A stretch of 64,000 nucleotides of DNA from Rhabdornis inornatus (taxonomy: Eukaryota; Chordata; Aves; Passeriformes; Rhabdornithidae), in NCBI GenBank assembly GCA_013397075.1, contig VWZS01000159.1, positions 806,001 to 870,000 on the forward strand. The letters run 5' to 3'. This document shows positions 1 through 13,000 of this stretch, in pieces. A program made the position numbers and the translations under genes. The notes below the pieces were generated by a model that saw only the letters and a program-made list of their open reading frames with translations, was not told where the DNA came from and made no database searches. Within the stretch, counting starts at the first letter, position 1, and each line of letters opens with the position of its first letter.

Positions 1-179
1 TCCAAAGGTACCCCAGAGGACAGAGCAGCTCTGACAGGAGGCAGCAGCTTTTCCCCCTGGCTGCTGCTCCATAGGGCAGCCTGGACAAAACCCCTGTTGC
101 TGCCTGACCATGTTCCTGCTGCAATGTCCAGCGTGGCTGTGATGCCTTTCTGGGACTACTTAAAAACAGAGGCCACACA

Positions 180-580
180 CAATTAAAGGAATAAAAAGCA
201 GTTTTATTTATTTTAGGGCCTTCAGGTACATTTCAGGCAGACAAAGCCCCCCAGGGGCTACACCCAAAAATGGATAATGGGCACAGATTTTCATACTTTT
301 ATAAATTTGGTCCATTTGCATATTGGGGGTTAATCTTCCAATTACAGCTTCAGGTAATGAAGTCATTTACCCCCAATTTGCTCCCCCCAACTCACTTTTA
401 ATTTCTTGGGGCCTGAGACAGTGAGGTGTCCTTGATTCCCAGGCCTAGAGAAAAAATTGCTTTGTCTGACTAAAATGGGAAAGCAGCAGCTCACACTGGA
501 TATGAAGTTTAGAGTTATACACTAAAGAATTACAGGATTACAAATATATGAAAAATAGAAAAGCTAAAATCCTAAGGCTG
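180..580 (-). mobile_element. Solo-LTR-like repeat, copy 1 (avian ERV type)
   Basis: About 400 bp aligns along its whole length with copy 2 at 30094-30480. Shared blocks include TTTGGTCCATTT, GCTTCAGGTAATGAAG, CATTTACCCCCA, GGGGCCTGAG and GTGTCCTTG. Read on the minus strand it ends with overlapping AATAAA signals (203-212), as an LTR would. No internal viral coding sequence flanks it. The family name is uncertain; the sequence resembles songbird ERV LTRs as I remember them. Confidence 0.65.
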
Positions 581-3500
581 AGCAGGCAGAGCACAGCCTG
601 TTGCCCTTTGTACAGAGAACAGTCTGAGAGCACTCAGGGAAGCAGAAGCCTGTTCTGATAACACAGGGGTGCTCCATGTGCTGTGAGATAAAATGCCAGG
701 GGCTCTGATAAAGGGGCTGTGGAGGCGCAGTGTGTACCTTGGTGCTGCTCACATGGGCCTGGGCCAGTGTCAGCCACACAACTGTGTGCCCAAACAGCCC
801 CGAGGGGACGGGCAGGTGTCACAATGAAGGCAAGTGATCAGCAGAACAGGGCTTCTGCAAACCTAAACACTTCCTAGCTGAGAGGAAGAGCAGTGCCCCA
901 GAGCCCACAGCTGCCTCTGGTGTAGCATCAACATACTCAAAGCTTCTTTCCTGACTAGACTTGAATTTATCCTAAAAACACAGGAAGACTTTTTCTTCCT
1001 TTTCTGTGGCTCTTCTCCCATGTGACAGAATTATGCATCACAGTAGGTTTTGGTCCAGTTCATCCAGATATTAGTAAGAAGATCAAGCATATTGAAGGCC
1101 CTGCCATGGCAGGAAGGAAGGTGCAGTCTCACAGCACCAGTGCTGGAGGGAAGGAGGCTTGGAGGGTCTCAAACACCTGAGGGGAGGGTGCAAAGAAGAT
1201 AGAACCAAGATCTTTTCAGTGCAACCAGAGACAGCACAGGAGGCAATGGGCACAAACCCAAACACAGGAGGTGCTGTCTAAACACTCAAGATATTCCTGC
1301 TTGAGAAGTGTGGTTGGACAAGATACCTCCAGAGACTCCTTCCAACCTCAACCACCCTAGGATTCTGTGAAATTATTAATACATGTCACAGGCTGAAGTG
1401 CAGCCTGGCAAAAATGGGCTTCAGATGAGCACTGCTACAACAGGAAAAGCAGCAAAGTCACTCTGCAGACTGAAGTTAGCTTTAGTCTCAGAAAAGCCAA
1501 CTACCACTTCACTTTTTCTGAACTGTAAAGCCAAATTCCTTTTTTCATTACTCTGACTAATAGAAAGGGAGAAAAGTTAAATGGATTAATTTTAAGGTAT
1601 TTGTACACTTCCCAAACTAAGGGTACAGCTGGAAACATCCCCCAGTAAGCTCAGAGAGCTGCTCTCTCTGGGAAGCCACATTCAGAGGCAGAACACGAGC
1701 TCCAGCTGTACTGGGCAAACATCCAGCACTGGGGATCAGCATCTAAGAGTGATGAGCAGAGCTGTCACCAGGCAGAGCACCTTAATCTGCTATCTTTCCA
1801 CTTTGCTTCTTTGCTTCCAGTTTTTTAAGCCAGGTACAAAACTTTTACTCTGCTGGAGTGCTTTTTGACAATGTTTATTTTTAATTTCTTCTGGCAGTAG
1901 GAGTAAACCTCGGATAATCTGGCAGGTGCTATGCTCTGTTCCTCAAAAAGCAGCAGCTCTGCCTGTAGTAGGATGTAGATTTCTTCTCTTGCTACTCCTG
2001 CTTTGAGAGCAAGGATGATTCATTTTCCCACCAAGATACAGCACTAAGGAATTTCTCTGAAGACTTACACAGCACACTTTTAACCTTCAGTTTTGAGGAC
2101 ACATGTTCAGACATCTACTCTGCAACATTTTGTCAAAAATTAGTATTTTTCTCCTATCACAGAAGCTTAACAGAAGTGAAAATATATTCTCGTAACACTC
2201 TGGCTTAACTTTCAGATATCCCCTAACATCCAAAACCTCCAGGCTCCCCATATCTGTTTGAAGATGGTTGCAGAACTCAACAAGTCTGTACCCTTCTATT
2301 TTCCCATTCATTTTTTTTCCCCTCACTGATACCACAAAGCAATCTCTAATTCATAATCACATCCATGTCAGGTTCCCAATCTTAAGAGAAGCACTTGGCA
2401 CTTTAATCTTCAAGCAGATTACACATTTCCTGTTAGGACTTGAAATCTAACTCTGTGCATGTGTGTGGGTGCCTGCACGTTTCTTAAGATTTGCTAAAAA
2501 AAAATAAAAAATAAAAGGGAAGGATGAACAAAGGCTTGAGACTTTTCTATTGGGGGTCTGGAATTAGTTTTGCTGACGATGAAAAGATGAAGTGGAGAGG
2601 GCTGGGCTGCTTTTCCTCCACTCTGGGTGGCATCATGGACACTTTCTGTACCAAGTGCCGCTGCACTAAAGGACTGTCCCTGTGCCCCCAAGTGCTCACT
2701 GCTGGGAGCCTGGGAGCACCAAGCCCTGGCTCCTGAGGAGAAGCCACCGCTCTGTAATTACACAGAGCAGGGCCATTCGCTGTATGCATGTTTGGAAAAT
2801 AAGGCTGGCTACCCATCATGGAGAAGCTGACCATAGAGGAATTTACAAAAGGAGAGAAAGGCCAAACAATTCACTTTTGACTGTAAAACATTCCACTGAG
2901 AGACTGATAAAATGAGTTTGAGTTCAGTGGCCCCTCTCTTGGAATGAGCTGGCACTCAGGAACTGCTGCAGAGTCTCCAGGGCCCAGCCTAAGGGGGAAC
3001 ACAAAACACTCTCCACTCTTCCTGTGGGCACAGGAAGGGCCTCCAGATGGGAGCCTGACTCAGGTTACCCAGACTGGCATGAGCCCTGCTTGAGAGAAGT
3101 GCAGCAGAGATGAATGATATTAGGTATACAATAAAGTTTTTGAATAGTGAAATTTGACATGTTAGTCACTGCTTTTAAAAATATCTTCCCTTTAAATCTG
3201 CATTGGCAGCATGTTAGCAGCAATGTTACTGATACCTAGGACACACAAACCATAGCCAGAGTCAATTCAGAACTCTCTGCAATGCTCTGCTTTAAACTAG
3301 ATCCAAAGGATCTGCTTTTGATGCCCAGAAGCTTCTGAGTTTCTAGGTTCTTCCATTCCCAAACTTCTCATGTAAGGCTCCCAGTAACACCTCCAGCTGG
3401 GCACTTGTGTGGTGTGGGAGGCTGTCTGCTAGGAACTGGAGTGGGGTCAATAAATCACAGCACATACTGGGCACAGATGAACTGCCTTTCTACTGCAAAG

Positions 3501-3665
3501 CTTGTGGTCACCACCAGTCTGGTTCTGATTCAAACCAGAGACTGCAATGCTTGAACACAAGCAGCACTTTTATATTCCAGTGATGCAATGCACAACTTCT
3601 CCCATGTCAGACCAGAATGGTGTAGATTTTAACTATGGAAGAGAGTTCCTTATACTGAAATTTTG

Positions 3666-3668
<3 letters not shown>
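581..3668. other. Intronic sequence, no gene seen
   Basis: Unique, CpG-poor intron with one CR1 tail (1306-1372). The short frames of 60-95 codons seen on both strands overlap one another and lack motifs. Confidence 0.7.
1306..1372 (+). mobile_element. CR1 LINE 3' tail fragment
   Basis: GGTTGGACAAGAT, then TCCTTCCAACCTCAACC and GATTCTGTGA, are the diagnostic last ~65 bp of avian CR1 in forward orientation. The element is severely 5' truncated, as most CR1 copies are. Confidence 0.85.

Positions 3669-3709
<41 letters not shown>
3669..3709. repeat. (AT)20 microsatellite
   Basis: An uninterrupted AT dinucleotide run of 40 bp. It is likely length-polymorphic. Confidence 0.98.
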
Positions 3710-3710
<1 letters not shown>

Positions 3711-4775
3711 TCTTTTGAAGCATTTTGCCCGGAACTCAGGAACTAAGCCTAGCTCCTGGAGTTTCTGCTTGCTGCTGCTCAGCATGACAGCAGGATTGTG
3801 CTGATGGCTGAAGAATATTCCCTCTCCAAGAGATGGAGCAAAGAGTTGTCATGGCAGGAAGGCTTTGACTAAAGCCGTGCCTGCCAGTGAGTCTGATGAC
3901 AAAAACATGGTGGTACCTAAAAGCTAGCAGTTACAGGATGTAGCACTCCCTCCCACACTCATTTTCAGAACCATAATAAGCAGAGTGCTCTTAGAGTTTG
4001 CTTTGCTCTATATAAATAGGGGCAGAGGCCAGTGGAGTGGTTTGCAGTTAATCACCTAGCACAATACAAAATAGCTGTCAGTGAACTGCCCCTGATCTAT
4101 CTATTCAAGGCAGAAATAGAGCAAGAGTGGTAGCATGTATCTTCACTAGCTCACCCCTGCTCAGAGTGGCATCTTGTGCCATAATGTCACCTAAATCAGA
4201 GCAGCCTATTGTCAGGTTTCTGCTCCCATGTCACAACTCATCAGTGCCGAAAGAGTGATCAATAAAATGCAGACGAGACCCCATGAGCTGCTTTCTTACA
4301 GCACATCCCAGATGGAAACTGGGCTGGCTCACAGGGGAGGCAAGAATAGCTGAGAAGGAATAGCAGGTCTTATAAGGAAGTGAAGTATGATGGAAAGCAG
4401 CAGAAGTAAACTTAGTCTGAGCATTGCGGCAATGTGGCGCTAAGATGTGACAAACACAAGAGTGTCCCCAAAAGACTGGTAACAGACAGGAATGGAGAGG
4501 AGCTGAGAAGATAGTTCTGTCTGGCTCCAAATCAATGTGGACTGCAGGTCTCAGGATGCTGCTCCTGCCTCTGAAGCCTGTGGAATATGTATTCCCCTTG
4601 TCCATCTGCTCTCTGACCCCTCCATAAAAGTTACTGTGAAGGCCAGTTAGTGCAGGGTCAGGTGGGTCTTCCTCCACTTTACATCTCCTCACCTGGAGAT
4701 GACCCCAGTTCTCCATGCCATTCCACAAACACAGGAGAGAGAAGTGTCAGTCAACAGCTTGGAGCTGCTTTTCCT

Positions 4776-4806
4776 ACACACACACACACGCACAGACAGA
4801 CGCTCT
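4776..4806. repeat. Short (AC)n followed by CAGA repeats
   Basis: Seven AC units (4776-4789) run into GCACAGACAGACG. It is a short, impure microsatellite. Confidence 0.8.
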
Positions 4807-7019
4807 GCACTTGGCACAGACAGCCAAATCTGATCCAAAACCCCTGGCTGAGCAAACAGCTCCCACCCAGCAGAGGCTCATAAACCTGAGACAGGCCACT
4901 TCAGCAGGGGAAATGGGACATGCAGCTTGAGAGGACAGTTTTAAATGTGGACTTTTACCATCAACACACTGGGAACCCAGGAAGCAAATATCCAATATTC
5001 ACTGGAGATCTGCTGTCCTGCATGATTACAGAGCCAGTCAGGCAGAGGTGATGAGCGAGCTGGGTGCAGTCATTATACCTCTCAGTCTGGGAGAGATTTA
5101 TTCTGGCCCATCAGAAAAAATGAGACAGGACTGTGTGACCTGACTTGCAATAAGCCTCAAAAAAAGCAAGTCAAGACTAGGACAGGAAATGAATTTGGCA
5201 GAGTCCTGGACAAACCCAACACACGATATTGGCCCTTAGCTTCTTGCTCACATAATAACCCAGGGAAAAGTAGTAGCAGTGATCTTTAAGGACTAGAAAT
5301 CCAGCTGAACTGGGGAAATTCTCAAAATGAATAATCTTAAATAACAGGAATATTATTGCCTCTGATCCCTAGTGCCACACCCACAGAAATAAAAACAAAT
5401 GCTCATTCCAGAGAATTTTTACACAATAGTGTTATTTGTTGGTTTGTTTTCATTTATTTCCTCAAATATGCCTATGCCAAACTGAAGAGTGGGGGACTGG
5501 GCAATGCATCTGGAGATGTTTGAGAGTTTTGTACACAAATACATTCCCTATGTATAGGTCCATGAGCTCTAGAATTATGCAGCCCATACCTTCTACTTGG
5601 GGCAAAAAACCAAACCACCTTATAAGAGTATGTGCCTGGGACCTTTACATGCTGCCACTTCACAAACATTAAGAAAGCAATTTTTTAAAGACCTGGATAC
5701 CATTTTACGACCAGCTTCCCTCACCTGACTAAGCTGGTGTTAGTCAAAGCCTGAGTTCTTTCTTTACTTTTGGTTTGGCTGGGTTTGAGCCACTGATGTT
5801 TGGAGAGAAGTGAGAGCTGACTTTTGGACCTGGTGTTTCAGAGCTCATGTGAGATGTTCTAACCCACACTTGAGCCTTCTCAGCCCCTCTCTTCATGCTC
5901 AACCATCAGGCTGTGAGCATTTACTCTACTCATCACTCAGTCATATCTGGTGCTTGGAGCTCAGCACTGTCCCTAAACATTCCCCTTCCTAGAGCAGGTC
6001 CTTGATCCTGCAGTGGAGAAATCCCACCTATCCTGCATTAATGCAGTGCTCTAAGTACCAAACAGGTCTCACCCATGGGCACCACTGTCAGGCAATGCAG
6101 GGAACAACCTGTCTGCCTTAGGAGATGTGTCAGCACCACTTGTAGGGTACAACACACAGAGTAGGGGCTCTGACCATCTCTCTGCTTTTATTTCTGTAGT
6201 TCTATTCTTACACTTTCCTGCTCACACCTTTTTCTCCTTTCCTACATCTGTCTTTTATCCACTTTTTCAATTAATTTTAGTCCTGCTCTCATTTTCTCTT
6301 CTCCTCATGCCTCTCCTGTTCTCTCCAGCACTCCCCTAGTACACAGGCTCCCTTTCAGTTCTTGGTCTTTGCCTTTTTTGCCCATGGACTACTATTCCTT
6401 CCTGCTTTCATCAGGTCTCCTGAACTCTTTCAGCTGTTTATGAGAAAGGCTTTAAAGTGACTAATTGTTGTTAGAAAAACCCAGTCACAGTGCCACGTGC
6501 TGGACTGAAATGGAGCACTCAGCTCATTCCTCTACAAGGACTTTAATACTTGAGCTTAGCCCTCCTCTGCCTCTGCACAATTACTCCTCTTTGCAGTGTG
6601 CTCTTGAAAGAAGCCACAAAATGACTCTTGTGTTTAGGCAAGGGACTGAAGTTTTCTACCACAGCTGGGTGGAGAACGAGGTGGGGTGTCTTTAAGTGAA
6701 GCAGATTTTGTGACTGAAGGCCAGTGAGAAACGTGTGGATGTTGAGGTCAGCCCTCTGTTTCAGCTTTTAATGCTAAGCACGTTCCATAGGTGTACCAAT
6801 CCAGTATTTCCATAGGTACCCAATGGCACTGGACTTAGAGGAAGGAGCAGCATAATTACTGCTGCCTCCTGAGAAAACAGGTGTTTGCTCTCCACATTTA
6901 TTTTAATTCCTTCAACTTTGCTGCAGCTCATAGGAGACTAAAAATTTATTACCAGAGCAGTATGAGAGTTGCACTGTTTCTGCTTTATCACAGAGAGGAG
7001 GGACATTGCAAACTAGATG

Positions 7020-7060
7020 GAAAAAATAAATTTAAAAAAAAAGTAAAAAAAAGAAATAAA
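7020..7060. repeat. A-rich low-complexity tract
   Basis: About 40 bp of A-rich sequence with a few T and G interruptions. No processed pseudogene was recognised upstream of it, so a retrotransposed poly(A) tail is not supported. Confidence 0.75.
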
Positions 7061-10000
7061 TCAAGCAAACCCTAAAAACTAACACTGTGGGAAAGCTTAG
7101 CAAGCACAATGACTAGAAGATTTATAGAAGTGTGTAAGAGCATACTGACCAAAACTATTGCCACAGACTCACCAGAGAGATTCCAAGAACAATTGATGCC
7201 TCATTGAAGCAAGCCAGGTATTAAAAAGAACCTTATGCCCTTGTATTTCTTATTATTTTTCAATAACCGTATAACACCTCTGTGGTAAAATAGTAACATG
7301 ATCTCATGTTGACCTTCGATATTTGAACTCAGAGCAAAAGAGGGTAGGAAATGCTGAGCCCACAGGCATCAGGAGTGAATGGGGTTATTCGTAACTGGAG
7401 AGTGTGGGGAGGCTCACAGTGGTGGCAGCTCCTGAGCCCTGGCACTCACTCTGCATTCACTGTCCTGCTCCTCCTCTTTGGTGCTAATGAGAAAACCATC
7501 ATTGTCACCTTCTTCAGCACAGACATTTACACCCTGTGTTCCATGGACCTCAGCCTGGACACAGCACCAACGCTGCCTTTGGCTGGGGCATGTGTGTGCC
7601 AGTACCATCACTGGTTAGTTCATTAAAAGGGTACTTGTCATGGCAGCCAAAAAAACCCCATTAACTTCAAAGTTAAGGCACATGAGGTAATTTTGATCCT
7701 GCATTCCACCCTCATTTTATTAAAAAAAAAAAGTTCAGTGGCATACGATATGTCTGCTAACCTTAGGCTCCCAGCCACCAAGTAATTCATCCTCCTGCAG
7801 GTACCTCATCTGAACATGCAAGAGAAACTCTTCAAAGGATTCCTCAGATGACAACTTGTCTCACTGAAACTGAAGGTAAGCAGATCTCAAGAGAAGTCAG
7901 TCAAACTCGGTTTTGAATCTGATCACACTCATATGTCCCAACAAGACCCTTTGCTGCAAATGCATTTGAAGTTTTAAGTGTGCTGCCAACTTTCTAGGTG
8001 CTTAACTCAAAGAGGTAGCCAGGGGAGATGCCCCAAGAGAAACTTAACTATAGAGGAAAATTAAAAAATATCTTCTGAATAGAGACCACAGAATGTGAAC
8101 TGCCAAAACATGCTCAGAAGTTTCCTTCATAACCTTGTAAAACACTGGAGAAAGTCACAAGTGAGACAATTTCTCCTTTTAAGAGGAAAATTTATTCCAT
8201 TGTAATTCAAAATTCAAGCCTCGTTAAATTTATAGACTTCACATTTTATTCAGTTGTAAAATTCTTGCCCTTCTTTGCCAGATCTTGTCAGAGAGCTGAG
8301 CCCAAGCCTGCAGCTGTGCTGGCATTGTACTGCTGCAGGCAGACGGACACTGCAGAGGATCAGCACCCAGCTGACTCCACCACACAGGAAAACAATGAAG
8401 AAAACCTATTTCTCAGCTTCCCCTTTGATAACTTACCCTACAAAAAGAGGGGTTTTTTTTCAATAAATAATTTCTCACTCACTCCCACTATTTGTGGTGC
8501 TGGCAGAGGGGATGGGGAACATGCAGTGTGGGCTTAAAAGGTTGGTGGTCCCCTCTGGTTTGCTGTCAGAGAAAAGCCAGGGCAGACTGCAGCTCTGCAG
8601 CTGACTCAAGCTCATTTCAGACAGAAATTGGATTACTTATGGGCAAAGCTCCCCTAGGGATCATGGTTTGCAAGATGGACTGCTCAGAACATTTAGTTGA
8701 GTTACCTCCAGTTCCATTCCTTTCCCCAGAGCCCTTGGGAGTCCAGCACTACAGTTCAGCATCAAGAGACATCTGCAAAGCTTCCAGAACACTCCCATTA
8801 CAGGTCCACCTTCCCAAGCTGCTGAGCAACATCAGGTGCCTTCAATGACAGTGCCAGAGCCAGGGCTGCTCAGGCCCTCCACGTTTTTCTACCAGTGTTA
8901 TCACACACTGCACTAAAACTGCAAGAGCATTAAATCAAAAAGAAAGGCAAGATGAAAAAATAGGCTCATTAAAAGGGAACTGAGATGATCACCAAAACTG
9001 TTCTTACAAGCCTAGAAAGTAGAGTTTCTGTAGCTTAAGCAAGTTCAAAGAACAATGCTCAATGAAATCTATTCATGCTCATAGCAAGTGCACCAGTTTA
9101 GGTAGGTAAACACTCTTCCTTGAGCCATGCTGCCACTCAAGTACCCTTATCAAAACCATTCATTTAAGATTGTCATGCTGAAGAAGCCACCACACTCTGG
9201 CCTTCTCTAGGCTAATGCTGCTGCGTCTTTATGCCCAACTTCCTAAGACACGTCTTTCTTTTATTTTATTAAATGCTGGAATCATTTTGCTGCTTGTTGA
9301 AGGTGACACACGTTTAGGGTGGACAAATAAAGTTCATGCACCTCTTTTGTGATCTGAGCAGCTCTTTGCAGATAATTCAGTTTTCCAGTCAATCTAATTA
9401 CAGTCTGAAGTTCTAGCAGCAAAGACTTTCAAGTACAAAGCAAAGCGTGTAGGAGCTGAAAGCCGTTCATTAATCCCGGCTGGTATTGGTAGGAGTGGCT
9501 TGTGCCCTCGGGCTGTTCTCCCCACCTTAGCATTCAATCTTTATCTTACCCATTATATGAATCAGATGGTAAATATTTTACTTTCTCTAAACTACAGTAA
9601 CCCTTATGGTGATCGCAGAGACAGTTTGTTTTGTGATATGAATTTCTTTCTTCCAATCTAAAACATTCCTGAGCAAGATCCCCAAACAGTATTAACTGAC
9701 ACCGTGGCAATGATTTATTGAGAGGATGGGAATAAGCAAAGAAAGCCTGCTCATGAGAAGAATTTATTCCTCTGTAATACCTTTAATAAAAACAATAATC
9801 TATTCATCCTTCTTTACTTTTCATCATCTCTTATTTGAAGAAACTACATCTGCCACATCAATTGCTGCTAGAATTTAATTTTTAAAACTTCAAGTCATTA
9901 AGATCACAGGTAATTTTAGCCCAGGCCTCACCACTTCAGGGCATGATTTGTTACAAGGGTGGGGAGGAACCCAACCCCAGCCCCAAACCCTGCAGGTACG

Positions 10001-13000
10001 AATTCTGCCTTTTCCTTTGGATTTTGCAGGGCACACAGTATGTCTCCTAAAGTGCAGCCAGCCCCTTGGGAGGGAAGGGGAAGCTGCCTTGGCCAGGGAG
10101 GTCCCACAGGATTGTCCCAGCCTGGCTACCCACACTCACCCCTCTCTTTGAACTAGCCCACAGCACTTTGAGGGTTTTCCATTCAGCCCTGCAGCCAGAG
10201 GCCATTCCCAAAAACACGGTTTCTGGCGCAGTTATAATATGCAGCCATCTGCAATTTTGCACCCACAAAACAGCTCATAAATCATAGCAGGGCTGGCAGA
10301 GCATTCCCTCTGCTGAAGGATTGCAGTGGTGGGGTTTTTCCTGAGGCAGGCAGAGGAGATTTGGGAGCCCCCATGACCTGCGCTGGCAGTGCTCCCACAG
10401 GCTGACTGTGGGCAGTGGGAATGTGGCTCCTTTCCTCAGGTTGCATTTGTCCATCCAACAAAAGAGCACAATCCCCCTTTTTACCCCTTCTTCTCCCATA
10501 GAGGAGGGACCTTTTCCTGGCAGACCCACACAACGAAGGCACAGTGCTGGCTGGATTTGGGGAGAAGCCCCAGGATGCATGGACTGACCCTTGCTGTCAA
10601 TAGGTGAGGCAGAACCAGGCAGTGCCTCAGCTCAGCTGCACTCAGGAGCCTCACCAGTGCCAGATCCAGGCCATGAGCAGGGCCAGGGGCATCCCAGCTC
10701 TCCTGCAGGGCTGGGTGGGGGTCAGTGAGGAGACCCCAGCACCTCTGCCACCCACCATCACCACAACAGCCATAAGCATGCTGTACTCCACACGAGGACT
10801 GTGGCAACCCTTTATGAGTGGTCAAAACCAAACTGAAGCTTGTGGGACTGCAGCCTGATGTTCTGAGCAAAGATGTGACAGTGACACTTTATGTCCCAAG
10901 TTTCTGTTCTCTTGCAATGTTGGAGGCCAGCACCCAGCACAAGCTCACAGCTCTGGTGCAAGCTGTGAGCTGGACGTGCCAGTAGGGTCACCATGATGCC
11001 CCATGTCTGCTCTCATTTCCAAAACCAGCCATCTGGGGGTAGCTGAGATTACCCAAGGAGCCAGTGTTTTCCAGATTGCCAACAGACCCACCAGGGACTG
11101 CCACCTGTTATAGCTCCCAGCCTGTGACAGCCTGCCTGGCACTCACAATTCATGGCAGCACACCAGGGCTGCTCCAGCCTGGCACCAGTCCCAGGGAGAC
11201 CCTGGAGCCCAGGGGCAGCTGGGCAAAGGTGCTGGCACAGACAGTGCTGAGCCATGTTCCTGTCCCTCTGTGTCCTGGTGAGCACTGCTGCCTGCCCAGG
11301 CTGCAGCTCTGCTCCCATCAGCACTGCCCTTCCCATGGGACCCTGTGCAGGATGATCTCTGGGACACACTGACTGCTGGGAGCAGAGTTTGCCCTGCACT
11401 GCTGGCTCCAGAGGTGGTGTCAGGAGGTACCTGCAGGCCCTGTAGCAAGAGGGAGGCAGTGTCCTAGTGCTGGGACCAGCCAGGCTGCAGGGGAAGATGA
11501 CAGCTGAGGCAGATGAGCAGCACTCAAATATTGATGTTGGCCTGCAGCCTGCTCACTCTCCTCATTCACAGAGGTTGTCCTCCTTCCCAAAGTACAAGCT
11601 CTTCCACAGGACAGCACATGCACCTCAGCAAGCAGCAATGGTTTAAAACCCACTGCTATTCCAGCAGCACCTTTGGGTGCCAGGTGCCCAGCATGGGAAG
11701 CAATCTGAAGCAAAGCACTTGAAAAAGGCCAACACTGCATCTCTAGTCAGCACCAATAATCCTTGCTCCTCCTTTCCCAGCTTCCAGGCTTTACACAGCC
11801 CCCCAGCACTGCACTGCCAACTGCTCCTGAGCTTCAGTGAGCACAGTGGCCTCAGTCACCCGAGCCACACACACTGCCCAGTCCTGCTCGGAGCCAGAGG
11901 ACCCCTGCAGCTGAAGATGGGAGCATTGGCTTCTCTTGACTGAAGCACTCATTTCAAAGGTGTTGTAACTGAGCAAAAAACATGAGAGGAGACAGAGAAA
12001 CCTGATCTGGCATTTGTTGCCCTGGGAGCAGAGCTATGGCTAATGCTGCTCAAGGGAGTTTAAGGTCTTACACTCATTTATCATCCTGTGCTTGCAGGGG
12101 GATCCTTTCCTTCTTGTCATACTCCACACGAGCCAGGCAGAGTTCACTTCTGGGAGCTGTGGGAGAGTAGGAGACCAGCATCTGCTACCCAAGAGGGAAG
12201 GGATTCCCCCACCTCCCAACCAAATTCACAAAGTGGATGGATGCTGACACTGCCTTCGGCACTGAAGCTGCAATATGCTGTGTGGGCAGATCCCATTTCA
12301 GCAGCATTCACGGTAAGATCACACAGAAATAAAAGGAAGTCTGAATGAATGAAGGGAGAGTGTCACATCTAGGCACACAATCTGAAGTCCAACTCAATTT
12401 CTCTAAGGGCTTTTAAATTAAATTCTTGCTTACTTCATATGTCTTTTATTTAAGGCTGTGTCAGAAAGTTCTGAAAGATAGCTTTCATTAAATGTACTTA
12501 GTTCCTGAATCCTTTTTTTCTCAAAAACTTCTCTCTTCTACTATCCATTATTCTCATCTAGTAGTCTCTCGTTATTTGTTCTGCGGTGCACAATGCTGCT
12601 CTTTCTTTTCAAAATTATCCTCACTTGATTGCAGTGATCAAAACTGAAGGAATATAATGAGAATTTCTCTACTCAGTAAATAGAGACAATCAGCAAGAGA
12701 TGCCATAGGGGAGTGTTTTTGCCAGTTCTTCTAAACCATGTCCCTGAGAGAGGCAGGAAGCAAAAGGCACCCGAACCCATTAGCTTGAAACCTTTTGCTT
12801 GGCTCCGTTAATTCCTCAGCTGTTTTTCTCCAATGAATCCAGTGGAGACCACCAAGAGATGTCTTTACATAGTCAGGTATTTCAGAAAGTCTGATCCCCC
12901 AAAAAACCAAACCCAAACCTCAAAATAGAAAGTCACCCCTTCAAGACCCTGAAAACAACTAAAGCACCCAACCACAAGACTTAAAGACATTACTGAAAAA

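Noticed and set aside
4231..4728. 165-codon minus-strand frame, co-oriented with GPC1
   Set aside because: No similarity to glypican exons or any family I recognise, and no plausible acceptor/donor pair at its edges.
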